DNA of 64,000 nucleotides from Afifella aestuarii (GTDB lineage Bacteria > Pseudomonadota > Alphaproteobacteria > Rhizobiales > Afifellaceae), in assembly GCF_004023665.1 (NCBI RefSeq), contig NZ_SAUF01000002.1, forward strand, positions 310,001 to 374,000, given 5' to 3'. Positions 43,904 through 52,819 of this stretch are shown one piece after another. The notes under the pieces were generated by a model. The model was not told the DNA's origin and searched no databases. It was given only the letters and a program-made list of their open reading frames with translations. Both the position numbers and the translations under genes were made by a program. Each line of letters opens with the position of its first letter. The first letter of the stretch is position 1.

Positions 43904-44689
43904 TTACCGGGTCGCGGATTGCGGCAGCACGAAAGGACCGGGCGGAACGACGCCGACGCCGAGCCGGCATTCGAAGACGTCTTCCAGAAGGTCATCGGTC
44001 ATGACCTCGGCGGGTGAGCCGATGGCGCGCGCCCGCCCGTCATGCATCATCACCACCTTGTCGGCGAACATGGCCGTGAGGTTGAGGTCGTGAAGAACGG
44101 CGAGGACGCCGCCGCCCGCGGCTGCGAACTGGGCGGCAAGGCGCATGATCACGAGCTGGTGGCGGATATCGAGGGAGGAGACGGGCTCGTCGAGGAAGAG
44201 CCAGCGCGGTTCACCGTCGGCGACCGGCGCCCAGACCTGGCAGAGGACGCGGGCGAGCTGCACGCGCTGCTGCTCGCCGCCCGAGAGCTCCTGATAGAAA
44301 CGCCCGGCAAAGCCTGCAAGATCGACGCGCCGCAAGGCTTCCTCCGGCAGGCGCCTGACCTCTTCGGGTGGCAGTCTGGCCGAGGCGCCGTTGAGACCGA
44401 GGCCCACGACCTCGCGCACCGTGAACGGGAAGGAGAGGGCCGTCGCCTGGGGCAGCACGCCGCGGAGAGCGGCGAGCTCGAAGGGTTTCAGGGCGCGGCT
44501 GTCGCGGCCGTTGATGCGGATCGTTCCCGTCGAGGCGAGTTCCCCGGAGATGGCGCGCAAAAGCGTCGTCTTGCCCGAGCCGTTCGGTCCGACGATGATG
44601 GTCATGGCGCCGGCCGAGGCGGTGAAGCCGACATCGCTCAGGATCTGGCGCCGGCCGAGGCTGACGCAGAGCTCCTCCACTTCGATCAT
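43904..44689 (-). CDS. hmuV: Hemin ABC transporter ATP-binding protein HmuV
   Basis: A 261-aa ATPase of the heme importer. It has Walker A GPNGSGKT, the Q-loop region GVLPQATALSFPFTVREVVG, signature LSGGEQQR, Walker B WLFLDEPVSSLD and H-loop LHDLNLTAMF. ATG 44689 is preceded by GAGGGCG and sits eight bases after the hmuU stop. It belongs to the hmuTUV operon. Confidence 0.95.
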   Translation of the reverse strand: MIEVEELCVSLGRRQILSDVGFTASAGAMTIIVGPNGSGKTTLLRAISGELASTGTIRINGRDSRALKPFELAALRGVLPQATALSFPFTVREVVGLGLNGASARLPPEEVRRLPEEALRRVDLAGFAGRFYQELSGGEQQRVQLARVLCQVWAPVADGEPRWLFLDEPVSSLDIRHQLVIMRLAAQFAAAGGGVLAVLHDLNLTAMFADKVVMMHDGRARAIGSPAEVMTDDLLEDVFECRLGVGVVPPGPFVLPQSATR

Positions 44690-44697
44690 TTTCGCCC

Positions 44698-45789
44698 TCA
44701 CAGATCGAGCACGCCGCGCCGGCGCAGCAGGATCCACAGGAAGAAGGGTGCGCCGACCGCGGCGGTGACGATGCCGATCGGGAATTCGGCCGGGGCGACG
44801 ATGGTGCGGCTGATCGCGTCGGCGAGAAGCAGCATGACGGCGCCGAGAAGCGCCGAGGCCGGCAGCAGGTAGCGGTTGTCCGGGCCGATCAGAAGCCGCA
44901 GGAGATGCGGCACGACGATGCCGACGAAGCCGATGCCGCCGGAGACGGCGACGGAGGCGCCGGTTGCGGCCGAGACCGTGACGATGGCGATGAGTTTCAT
45001 GCGCTGCACGGGAATGCCGAGATGATGGGCCGCCGCCTCGCCGAGCGCCATGGCGTTGAGCGAGCGGGCGAGAAACGGTGCGGCAAGAAGGGCCGCGACG
45101 ATGATCGGACCGGCGGCGGCGATCTTGACCCAGCTGGCGCCGGCAAGCGAGCCGAGCCCCCAGAAGGTGAGGTCGCGCAGCTGCGCGTCATTGGCGAGAA
45201 AGACGAGGATGCCGGAGACGGCACCGGCGAGCGCCCCGAGCGCGATACCGGCCAGGAGCATGGTGGCGATCGAGGTCTGCCCGCGGCGCGTCGCCACCTG
45301 ATAGAGGATCCAGGTAGTGAGGAGCCCGCCGAAGAAGGCCGCAAACGGCAGCGCGTAGATGCCGAGAGGCGCAATCACCGGAGCGAGCGCGCCCGAGCCG
45401 AGAACGATGATGATGATCGCTCCGAGACCGGCCCCGGCAGAGACCCCGACGAGGCCCGGATCGGCGAGAGGATTGCGGAAAAGCCCCTGCATGACGGCGC
45501 CGGAGACGGCGAGCGACGCGCCGACGAGGCTGCCGAGCACGGCGCGGGGCAGGCGGATATCGCCGATGATGAGCCGGTCGCGCGCCGAGACCTCGCCGCC
45601 GCCGAAGACGAGATCGCGCAGGAGCGGCAGGGGGGAGACGTCGGAGGCGCCGGCCGTCAGGCTGAAGAGGAAGGTGGCGAGGAGAAGAAGCGCCAGAAGA
45701 ACGATCGTCGCCCTCGCCACGAAGGAGCGGTCCCCGACGGGCAGCGACCGGCGCTTCGCCGCCGCCGGCAGAAGGATGTCGAGCGTCAT
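44698..45789 (-). CDS. hmuU: Hemin ABC transporter permease HmuU
   Basis: A 363-aa FecCD-family permease with about nine or ten membrane helices. Family marks include RLPRAVLGSLVGASLAVSGA, MQGLFRNPLADPGLVGVSAG, FWGLGSLAGASW, GIGFVGIVVPHLLRLLIGPD and a C-terminal PIGIVTAAVGAPFFLWIL. It moves heme across the inner membrane with HmuV. It is 14 bp downstream of hmuT. Confidence 0.95.
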   Translation of the reverse strand: MTLDILLPAAAKRRSLPVGDRSFVARATIVLLALLLLATFLFSLTAGASDVSPLPLLRDLVFGGGEVSARDRLIIGDIRLPRAVLGSLVGASLAVSGAVMQGLFRNPLADPGLVGVSAGAGLGAIIIIVLGSGALAPVIAPLGIYALPFAAFFGGLLTTWILYQVATRRGQTSIATMLLAGIALGALAGAVSGILVFLANDAQLRDLTFWGLGSLAGASWVKIAAAGPIIVAALLAAPFLARSLNAMALGEAAAHHLGIPVQRMKLIAIVTVSAATGASVAVSGGIGFVGIVVPHLLRLLIGPDNRYLLPASALLGAVMLLLADAISRTIVAPAEFPIGIVTAAVGAPFFLWILLRRRGVLDL

Positions 45790-45803
45790 GGGGGGGGGCG
45801 CCC

Positions 45804-46838
45804 TCAGTTGGAGGCCGGCGCGCCGTAGAGCGCCTGGTGCAGCTTGCGGGCGGCGGACGCCGCGCGCGGACCGAAGCCGAGAAGATAAAGCCCGTCCATG
45901 CGGATGAGGTTTTTCGCCGCGCCCGCCGGTGTCGCGGCGAGGGCCGGATTGGCGAAGACCTGATCGGTGCCGATGCCGTGGCTTGCACCCTGCGCCATCA
46001 TCAGGACCGCATCCGGCGCCGCATCGAGGACGGCCTCTTCGGACAGCGCCTTGTAGCCCTCGTAGCCTGAGATGGCGTTTTCGCCGCCGGAAAGCCGGAT
46101 CATCGCATCGGCGGCCGTGCCGGTGCCGGCGGCGAGGAGCTTTCCGCCCTGCATGGAGAGGAGGAACAGGACGCGCTTGGGTGAGGAAATGCCGGCAGTC
46201 TCCTTTTCAAGCGCATCGAACTCGCCGCCGACCTCATCGGAAAGCGCCTGAGCCTGTTCTTCGGCGCCGAGCGCTTTCCCCACCTCACGGATCTTGGCGA
46301 GCACGCTGTCGCGGTCATAGCCCTCGTCGATGGTGACGAAGGGCACACCGGATTCCTTCAAGACGTGCACGGCGTCGGGCGGGCCGCTGCCTTCGATGGC
46401 GAGGATGCCGCCCGGATTGACGGAGAGGACGCCCTCCGGGGCGAGCTGGCGCATATAGCCGACATCGGGGAGGGCTTTGGCCGCCTCCGGATAGGTGCTG
46501 GTCGTGTCACGGGCGACGAGCCTGTCCTCCTCGCCGAGCGCATAGACGATCTCGGTGATCGATCCGCCGATGGCGACGAGCGAGGCGTTGGGAGCGAAGG
46601 TCGCCTGCGCCTGTGCGCCCGCCGTCTCCTCTGCTGCGGCCGGGGCGGCAAAGAGGGCGAAGCCGAGAAGCGCCATGGCAAGCGCGCGGGCTTTGACGCG
46701 TCCCGCCTTCAGCCCGCGTGCGTCCCGACCTGGCGATCCGTATCTTGGCGATCCGCACCTTGCCGATCCGGTCCCTGTCCTGTCCGTCATGGCCGTCCTC
46801 AATCCGTTCGATGTCGTCGGTTCGATGTTGGGGGGCAT
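45804..46838 (-). CDS. hmuT: Periplasmic hemin-binding protein HmuT
   Basis: A 344-aa binding protein of the class III (BtuF/ShuT) fold. After a hydrophobic export signal (ALAMALLGFALFAAPAAAEE) come LVAIGGSITEIVYALGEEDR, VARDTTSTYPEAAKALPDVG, MRQLAPEGVLSVNPGGIL and VPFVTIDEGYD, typical of HmuT. The N-terminus before the signal is unusually long and includes a 15-bp tandem repeat (46730-46774). ATG 46838 follows AAGGAAG; a TTG at 46868 overlaps an iron box and is less likely. An ATG at 46790 would shorten the tail. Confidence 0.92.
   Translation of the reverse strand: MPPNIEPTTSNGLRTAMTDRTGTGSARCGSPRYGSPGRDARGLKAGRVKARALAMALLGFALFAAPAAAEETAGAQAQATFAPNASLVAIGGSITEIVYALGEEDRLVARDTTSTYPEAAKALPDVGYMRQLAPEGVLSVNPGGILAIEGSGPPDAVHVLKESGVPFVTIDEGYDRDSVLAKIREVGKALGAEEQAQALSDEVGGEFDALEKETAGISSPKRVLFLLSMQGGKLLAAGTGTAADAMIRLSGGENAISGYEGYKALSEEAVLDAAPDAVLMMAQGASHGIGTDQVFANPALAATPAGAAKNLIRMDGLYLLGFGPRAASAARKLHQALYGAPASN
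46730..46774. repeat. Three copies of a 15-bp tandem repeat inside the 5' end of hmuT
   Basis: Units CTGGCGATCCGTATC, TTGGCGATCCGCACC and TTGCCGATCCGGTCC are tandem and in phase with the hmuT frame, adding a five-residue repeat before the signal sequence. Confidence 0.8.
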
Positions 46839-46862
46839 CCTAACTTCCTTGCCAAAGAATGT

Positions 46863-46914
46863 TGACAAAAAAAATCAGACTTTCTACGCAGCTCATATAT
46901 GACGTGAAAAGTCA
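46863..46914. promoter_or_regulatory. Two iron-rhodo boxes between hmuT and the heme receptor gene
   Basis: Two TGA-N9-TCA sites occur in the divergent intergenic region: 46863-46877 (spacer CAAAAAAAA) and 46900-46914 (spacer CGTGAAAAG). One lies close to hmuT and one close to the receptor gene. This matches RirA-type iron-responsive control of both transcripts; RirA itself is not in the window. Confidence 0.65.
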
Positions 46915-46955
46915 GGTTTTAACGCGGGCGTCAGCGACCGCAAGAGGAGTAGGGC

Positions 46956-49148
46956 ATGGGCTGGGGCAGGCGTGAGGACGAGGGCGGAAGGCGCGGCTGG
47001 GGTTATCGGCCGAAATGGCATGGCGCATTGCTGGCCAGTGCCGCGTCGCTGGCGCTGTCCGCTCCGGGCTTTGCGCAGGAGGCGGCGGTCGCAGAGCGTG
47101 ACGCGTCCGAGGCTGCGCAGGAGTTGCATCCGACGGTGACGACGCTCGACGAGATCACCGTCATCAGCCGCACCGGCGAAAGCGCCATCGAGACCATGGC
47201 ATCGGTGAGCCGGCTCGGCCAGGAAGAGCTCGATCGCAAGATGGCGACGACGCCGCTCGAAATGCTGCAGGGCGTGCCGGGTGTTGCCGTTCAGGCCGAT
47301 TCGAGCCGCCTGAGCTCCTCCGTCAACATTCGCGGTCTTCAGGATTTCGGCCGCGTCGCCGTCATCGTCGATGGGGCGCGCCAGGATTTCCAGCGCTCAG
47401 GACACGGCACGCAGAGCACCTTTTGGATCGACCCGATGCTGGTGAAGCAGGTCGATGTCATCCGCGGCCCCGTCGCCAACACCTATGGCTCCGGCGCCAT
47501 CGGTGGCGTCGTCATGTTCGAGACCAAGGATGCGCGCGATTTTCTGAAGGAATGGGAGCGATACGCCATTTCCTTCACCGGCCAGTACGAGACGAACGGC
47601 AATGGCTGGACGATGAGCGGGACGGGGGCCGCCCGCATCAACGACAATATCGACGTTCTCGGCAATCTCGTCTGGCGCGACTATTCCGAATATGACGACG
47701 GCCATGGCGACGAGGTGTCGGGCACCGGCTTCGACGTCTTGAGCGGCATGCTGAAGACGAGCATCCGTCCGAACGATTACAGCGAGCTGCGCCTCGGCTG
47801 GATCGGCACCGACGACGGCTGGGAGGAACGATCCGGCGCCTCCGATCTCGATCTGACGCAGAACACGCTGACGGCGCGCTACGCGCTCGACGATCCGGAC
47901 AATCCCTGGATCGACCTCCACATCAACGGCTCCTGGAACCAGGCGAAGCTCGACCAGGAATATCTGACGGATGTGCGCCAGTTCGATCCCGTGACGGGCG
48001 AGGTGATCAACGTTCCGGCGGGCTCCAAGACCACCTACGATCTCGACACCTATGGGATCGATCTGTGGAACACGTCGCGCTTCGACACCGGCGCGCTCAC
48101 GCACGAGCTCACCTATGGCGGCGACTGGCTGAAAGACGAGGTGACGACATCGAGCCCGCTCGGCGGCAGCGATGTCTATACGCCCTCCGGCGATCGCAAG
48201 GTGTGGGGCGCCTATGTCCAGGACAAGCTCACCTGGCACTGGTTCGAGGTCATCGGCGCCCTGCGCTACGACAGCTATGAACTCGACGGTACGGATGTCG
48301 ACAGCGACGGCGACCGGCTATCGCCGCGGCTGACCGTCGGCGTCTCGCCCTTCGAAGGGCCGGTCCTCGGCGGGCTGCAGGTCTACGGCACCTACGCGGA
48401 AGGCTACCGCTCGCCGACGACGACAGAGACCCTGATCAGCGGCCTGCATCCCTCAGGCGTCGCCTTTCCTTTCCTGCCCAATGCCGATCTGCGTCCGGAG
48501 ACCGGCAAGACCTGGGAATTCGGCGTCAATTACCAGCGCGATTCGCTCTTCGTCGCCGACGATCGGCTGCGTTTGAAGGCGGCTTATTTCAACAACGACG
48601 TCGACGATTTCATCGACGGGCAGACGCTGTCGGCCTTCGATCCGACGAGCGGCTGTCCGCTGCGGCCGGATTTGTTGGGCAGCCCGACCTATGCGCCGAT
48701 CTGCTTCCAGTATCAGAACTTCGCCGAGGCGCGGCTGCACGGCTTCGAGCTCGAAGCCGCCTACGATGCCGGCTGGATTTTCGGCGGCCTGACGGCCTCC
48801 ATCATCGACGGCTGGCGCAAGGCGGACGGGGTCAAGGAGGATATCGTCTCCATTCCGGCGTCGCAGCTCGGCGGCTCGCTCGGCTTTCGCCTGCTCGAAC
48901 AGCGCCTCAGCTTCGGCGGCGAGGTGGAGCACAACATCGCCCCGGACGGGGCGGAATACGCCAAGGATTACACGCTCGTGAACGCTTTTGCGCGCTACGA
49001 CGTGAACGAGAATTTCCGCGCCAGCCTGCGCGCGGAGAACCTTTTCGATGTGCGCTACGCCAATCCGCTCAACGCGACCACGACGTCGGTCGTCTACGAG
49101 CCCGGCTTGAGCGTGAAGCTCGGCGCCACATTGCGTTTCGGTGGCTGA
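46956..49148 (+). CDS. hmuR: TonB-dependent hemin/hemoglobin receptor HmuR-like
   Basis: A 730-aa outer-membrane receptor. After an N-terminal signal region (LLASAASLALSAPGFAQE) comes a TonB box (LDEITVIS), a plug domain (ATTPLEMLQGVPGVAVQ, SVNIRGLQDFGRVAVIVDGA, VDVIRGPVANTYGSGAIGG) and a 22-strand-type barrel. Typical receptor segments are YGTYAEGYRSPTTTETL, NADLRPETGKTWEFGV and a C-terminal ENLFDVRYANPLN ending in FGG. The NPLN and FRAP-like (YRSP) elements resemble heme receptors. ATG 46956 is preceded by GAGGAG. It is divergent from hmuTUV and shares iron boxes. Confidence 0.93.
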   Translation: MGWGRREDEGGRRGWGYRPKWHGALLASAASLALSAPGFAQEAAVAERDASEAAQELHPTVTTLDEITVISRTGESAIETMASVSRLGQEELDRKMATTPLEMLQGVPGVAVQADSSRLSSSVNIRGLQDFGRVAVIVDGARQDFQRSGHGTQSTFWIDPMLVKQVDVIRGPVANTYGSGAIGGVVMFETKDARDFLKEWERYAISFTGQYETNGNGWTMSGTGAARINDNIDVLGNLVWRDYSEYDDGHGDEVSGTGFDVLSGMLKTSIRPNDYSELRLGWIGTDDGWEERSGASDLDLTQNTLTARYALDDPDNPWIDLHINGSWNQAKLDQEYLTDVRQFDPVTGEVINVPAGSKTTYDLDTYGIDLWNTSRFDTGALTHELTYGGDWLKDEVTTSSPLGGSDVYTPSGDRKVWGAYVQDKLTWHWFEVIGALRYDSYELDGTDVDSDGDRLSPRLTVGVSPFEGPVLGGLQVYGTYAEGYRSPTTTETLISGLHPSGVAFPFLPNADLRPETGKTWEFGVNYQRDSLFVADDRLRLKAAYFNNDVDDFIDGQTLSAFDPTSGCPLRPDLLGSPTYAPICFQYQNFAEARLHGFELEAAYDAGWIFGGLTASIIDGWRKADGVKEDIVSIPASQLGGSLGFRLLEQRLSFGGEVEHNIAPDGAEYAKDYTLVNAFARYDVNENFRASLRAENLFDVRYANPLNATTTSVVYEPGLSVKLGATLRFGG

Positions 49149-49175
49149 CTCGGACGGCCAGCCGCCGGACAGAGG

Positions 49176-49213
49176 AGGCCCGCGGGGACGGTGAGGCTCA
49201 TCCCCGCGGGCCT
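49176..49213 (+). terminator. Long hairpin between the heme receptor gene and hutW
   Basis: A perfect 13-bp stem (AGGCCCGCGGGGA / TCCCCGCGGGCCT) with a 12-nt loop, 28 bp after the receptor stop. No T-run follows. It may reduce read-through into hutW or protect the receptor mRNA 3' end. Confidence 0.6.
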
Positions 49214-49260
49214 TCCGCAGCCGCTTTCAGCGGCCGCAAAGATGAGAATTGGGGGCAGAG

Positions 49261-50643
49261 ATGGAGAGCGTTCAGATCACGGCGCCGGCCGCGCGGCGCA
49301 TGCAGGAATTCTTCGCCGCCGAAGACGGCACACCGCTGCGCAACGCCTTTGGTGCAAAGCGCGTGGTGCATCCCTCCTTCGGCGCGCAGATGGTGCCGGA
49401 GGAGAGCCGGGAGGCGACGTGGCGGGAGCTCACCCGCCGGCCGCGCGCCCGCAACGGCGTCGCCTATCTGCACGTACCGTTTTGCGAAAACCACTGCCTG
49501 TTCTGCGGCTTCTATCAGAACGCCTGGAGACCGGAGGCCGGCCGCGCTTATGTCGACGCGCTGATCGCGCATCTGAAACGCGATGCCGATCTGCCCTATC
49601 AGGCGGAAGGCGCGCTCGACGCCGTCTATTTCGGCGGCGGCACGCCGACGGTGCTGTCAGCGCCCGATCTTTCCCGGCTCATCACGGCGGTGCGTCAATA
49701 TCTGCCGCTCGCGCCCGATTGCGAGATCACGGTGGAGGGCCGGCCGCGCAGCTTCGATGACGACAAGATCGCGGCGATTTTCGATGCGGGCGCCAACCGC
49801 GTTTCGCTGGGTGTCCAGACCTTCGACACGCGCCTTCGCCGCTCGCTCGGCCGGCGTGCCTCACGCGAAGAGCTGATCGCGTTTCTCGACCGGCTGGTGA
49901 AGGCCGATGGCGGCGCGATCGTCGTCGATCTCATCTACGGCCTGCCCGGCCAGACGCTCGAGGCCTTTCGCAACGACGTGGAGACGGCAATCGCGATCGG
50001 TCTCGATGGGGCGGATGTCTATTCGTTGAAGCTCATCCCGCATGCGCCGCTACGGGCCGCGATCGACAAAGGCAAGTTCCCGCCGATGGACCGCGCCGAA
50101 TTCGGCCTCTTTTATGCCGAAGCGAGTGAGGTGTTTGAACGGGCGGGCTGGCATTCGATTTCCACGACGCATTGGCGGCAAGGCGAACGCGAGCGCAACA
50201 TCTACAACCACGCCGTCAAATCGGGGGCGGAATGCCTCGCGTTCGGCGCGGGGGCCGGCGGCTCTCTCGGCGGCTATTCCTATGGCATCGGCGATGACCT
50301 GCGCGCCTATCAGGAGGCGATCTCCGCGGGCCATTGCGTCGTCGGCCGGCTGACGCGGCAGCCGGAGAACCACGACCTCTTCAGCCTGATCAAGAGCGAG
50401 ATGGAGCTCGGGCGGCTCAACGTCGCCTGGCTGTCGGCGCAGCTCGAACGCCGCGCCGGGCTTGAAGGCGATGTCGTGCTCGCGCCCCTCTTCGCCCAAT
50501 GGCAGCGGGCGGGGCTGGTCGAGGCGGACAAGAGCCGGCTCCGCCTGACGCTCGCCGGCCGCTTCTGGCAGGTGACGCTGACGCAGAACCTGTTGGAATG
50601 GCTTCAGGCGCAATTGTGCAAGGCCGAGACGGCGGGCGGATGA
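49261..50643 (+). CDS. hutW: Heme utilization radical SAM protein HutW (ChuW-like)
   Basis: A 460-aa HemN-related radical SAM protein. The cluster motif is CENHCLFCGF (CxxxCxxC), followed by AVYFGGGTPTVLS, NRVSLGVQTFDTRLRRSLGR and VVDLIYGLPGQTLEAFRND. ChuW/HutW enzymes open the heme ring by radical methyl transfer and release iron without oxygen. ATG 49261 follows GGGGGCAGAG. It is co-directional with the heme receptor. The usual partners HutX and HutZ are not adjacent. Confidence 0.88.
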   Translation: MESVQITAPAARRMQEFFAAEDGTPLRNAFGAKRVVHPSFGAQMVPEESREATWRELTRRPRARNGVAYLHVPFCENHCLFCGFYQNAWRPEAGRAYVDALIAHLKRDADLPYQAEGALDAVYFGGGTPTVLSAPDLSRLITAVRQYLPLAPDCEITVEGRPRSFDDDKIAAIFDAGANRVSLGVQTFDTRLRRSLGRRASREELIAFLDRLVKADGGAIVVDLIYGLPGQTLEAFRNDVETAIAIGLDGADVYSLKLIPHAPLRAAIDKGKFPPMDRAEFGLFYAEASEVFERAGWHSISTTHWRQGERERNIYNHAVKSGAECLAFGAGAGGSLGGYSYGIGDDLRAYQEAISAGHCVVGRLTRQPENHDLFSLIKSEMELGRLNVAWLSAQLERRAGLEGDVVLAPLFAQWQRAGLVEADKSRLRLTLAGRFWQVTLTQNLLEWLQAQLCKAETAGG

Positions 50644-50646
50644 CGC

Positions 50647-50667
50647 GCCGGCCGCCGCAAGGCCGGC
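50647..50667. terminator. Bidirectional hairpin between hutW and the glutamine synthetase-like gene
   Basis: GCCGGCC / GGCCGGC, a 7-bp stem with a 7-nt loop, fills the short gap between two convergent stop codons. The base composition allows chance occurrence. Confidence 0.5.
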
Positions 50668-50673
50668 ACGCCC

Positions 50674-52047
50674 TCAGGCGCGCTCGAAACCGCGGCGGCG
50701 GTCGAAATCCGTGACGATGCGGTCGGCCTCGTGCTGCTCCCAGCGCGCGCAATGGAGGTAATGCGCGATCACCTCCTCGCCAAAAGCTTCGCGCAGCATC
50801 GAAGACCCTTCGAGCGCGGTGATCGCTTCGCGCAGCGTCTTCGGAACGTCGCGGTCCGCGCGGTCGTCGGCGCTGTAGGCGTCGCCCAGAAACACCTCTT
50901 CGAGCGGCCTGTTCTTTTCGATGCCGTCGATCCCGGCGGCGATCAGGGCCGCGAAGGCGAGGTGAGGATTGAGATCTGCCCCGCCGATCCGGCATTCGAT
51001 GCGGATCGCCTTGCCGTTTTCGCCGCACAGACGGTAGCCGGCCGTGCGGTTGTCGAGCGACCACAAGACCCGCGTCGGCGCGAACGTGCCGGCCGTGAAG
51101 CGCTTGTAGGAATTGACGTAAGGCGCGAGGAAATAGGTGATCTCGCGGCTATGGGCGAGGAGGCCCGCCACATAGGCGCGCATCGTCTTCGACATGCCGT
51201 GTTCGCCATCCGGGTCAAAGAAGACCGGCTCGCCCGACAAACTCGTCAGCGATTGATGGATATGAGAGGAATTGCCGGCATGGTCGGTGTCCCATTTCGC
51301 CATGAAGGTGATGGCACGGCCCTTCTGCCAGGCGATCTCCTTGACCGCGTTCTTGATGATGGCGTGGCGGTCGGCCATCGTCAGCGCGTCTGAATAGCGG
51401 ACGTTGATTTCGCCCTGGCCGGCATCCGCCTCGCCCTTGGTCGCTTCCACCGGCACGTCGGTTCCGGCGAGCCCGTTGCGGATGGCGCGCATGACATCTT
51501 CCTCTTTGGAGCTCTGGAAGATGTTGTAGTCGCCGTTATAGGCGCTGAAGGTGTTGAGCTTCTGGAAGGCGGACGCTTCCGCCTCTTCATAGCTCTCCCG
51601 GAACATGAAGAATTCGAGCTCCGAGGCGGTCATGGCGCGAAGGCCCATCGCTTCCAGACGCTTCAGCTGTTTCTTCAAAAGCGCGCGCGGCGAATGCGGC
51701 ACCTCCTCCAAGGTTTGCGGATCGAGGACGTCGCAGATGACGAGCGCCGTCGCTTCGAGCCAGGGGACCCGCCTCAGCGTCGCGAGATCCGGCCTCATGA
51801 CGTAATCGCCGTAGCCGGTCACCCAGTTCACCGACCGGTAGCCCTCGACGGTGGTCATTTCGAGATCGGTCGCCTGCAGGTAGCTGCAGGAGCGGCTCTC
51901 CTTCCATGCGTGGTCGAGGAAGAAATCGACATGAAAGCGCTTGCCCATGAGGCGCCCCTGCATGTCGATCTGCGCGGACAAGACCGTATCGATCTCCCCG
52001 GCCGCAGCAAGGGCCCTCAATTCCTCCAAAGTGAGCCTGCCGCTCAT
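50674..52047 (-). CDS. Glutamine synthetase family protein (gamma-glutamylpolyamine synthetase-like)
   Basis: A 457-aa ligase. Motifs are ASELEFFMFRESYE, GQGEINVRYSDALTMADRHA, FMAKWDTDHAGNSSHIHQSL, KRFTAGTFAPTRVLWSLDNR and IRIECRIGGADLNPHLAFAA. They match the GlnA-like/PuuA branch rather than nitrogen-assimilation GlnA. It likely joins glutamate to an amine with ATP; the acceptor cannot be named. ATG 52047 has GAGGAAAC upstream. It lacks the nearby aldehyde dehydrogenase, oxidase and amidotransferase genes of a full Puu pathway. Confidence 0.88.
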   Translation of the reverse strand: MSGRLTLEELRALAAAGEIDTVLSAQIDMQGRLMGKRFHVDFFLDHAWKESRSCSYLQATDLEMTTVEGYRSVNWVTGYGDYVMRPDLATLRRVPWLEATALVICDVLDPQTLEEVPHSPRALLKKQLKRLEAMGLRAMTASELEFFMFRESYEEAEASAFQKLNTFSAYNGDYNIFQSSKEEDVMRAIRNGLAGTDVPVEATKGEADAGQGEINVRYSDALTMADRHAIIKNAVKEIAWQKGRAITFMAKWDTDHAGNSSHIHQSLTSLSGEPVFFDPDGEHGMSKTMRAYVAGLLAHSREITYFLAPYVNSYKRFTAGTFAPTRVLWSLDNRTAGYRLCGENGKAIRIECRIGGADLNPHLAFAALIAAGIDGIEKNRPLEEVFLGDAYSADDRADRDVPKTLREAITALEGSSMLREAFGEEVIAHYLHCARWEQHEADRIVTDFDRRRGFERA

Positions 52048-52258
52048 GCCGGTTTCCTCTGTGTTATCTGTGCCGTGGCAGGAATCTCCCGCCGCACGGG
52101 CCTGAAAGCATCGCCTGTGTGCCCCGCGGGACGATTGACGATGCCGCGGACCACGCCCTATCCACCAGCCAGCCGCCTCCCGCAAGCCTTGCAGGCACGT
52201 CCCTTCGTAGGGCCTTTGCGGTGCTGGCCGGGCCGCACGAAGGAGGTAGAGAAGACGC

Positions 52259-52732
52259 ATGTCCAAAACCACCCAGGCGACGCTGGCTCTGAAGCGGGCG
52301 GGCGTCGCTTTCGCCGTGCATCTTTACGAGTACCATCCCGACGCGGCCCGCATCGGCCTGCAGGCGGCCGAGGCGATCGGTGCAGCGCCTGAGCGCGTCC
52401 TGAAGACGCTGATGGTGGAGGTCGATGGCAAGCCCGTCTGCACCGTCATTCCCTCCGACCACGAGCTCAGCATGAAGAAGGTCGCGGCGGCCTTCGGCGG
52501 CAAGCATGCGGAGATGATGAAGCCGGAGGCGGCGGAGCGGCTGACCGGCTTCCATGTCGGCGGCATCAGCCCCTTCGGCCAGAAGCGCAAGGTGCCGGCC
52601 GCGATCGAAGAGGCGGCGATGGCGCATGAACAGGTCATCATCAATGGCGGCCAGCGCGGCGTCATGGTGGAGCTTGCCCCCGCCGATGCGCTCAAAGCCC
52701 TCGGCGCCAAGGCGGCGGCGCTGATTGCCTGA
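52259..52732 (+). CDS. ybaK: YbaK/EbsC-type Cys-tRNA(Pro) deacylase
   Basis: A 157-aa trans-editing enzyme that hydrolyses Cys-tRNA(Pro). It has the family N-terminus (TLALKRAGVAFAVHLYEYHP), LKTLMVEVDGKPVCTVIPSD with LSMKKVAAAFGGKHAEMMK (conserved catalytic Lys region), TGFHVGGISPFGQKRKVP and the C-terminal VIINGGQRGVMVELAPADA. Full length. It is divergent from the glutamine synthetase-like gene. Confidence 0.92.
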   Translation: MSKTTQATLALKRAGVAFAVHLYEYHPDAARIGLQAAEAIGAAPERVLKTLMVEVDGKPVCTVIPSDHELSMKKVAAAFGGKHAEMMKPEAAERLTGFHVGGISPFGQKRKVPAAIEEAAMAHEQVIINGGQRGVMVELAPADALKALGAKAAALIA

Positions 52733-52819
52733 CCGCGTTCCGGTTGCGGGATGAGGCGGTAGGCAGGCCGCGTCCCGCATGCTAGATAAGTTCCTCTTTC
52801 GTTCCTGACGGAGCCTTTG

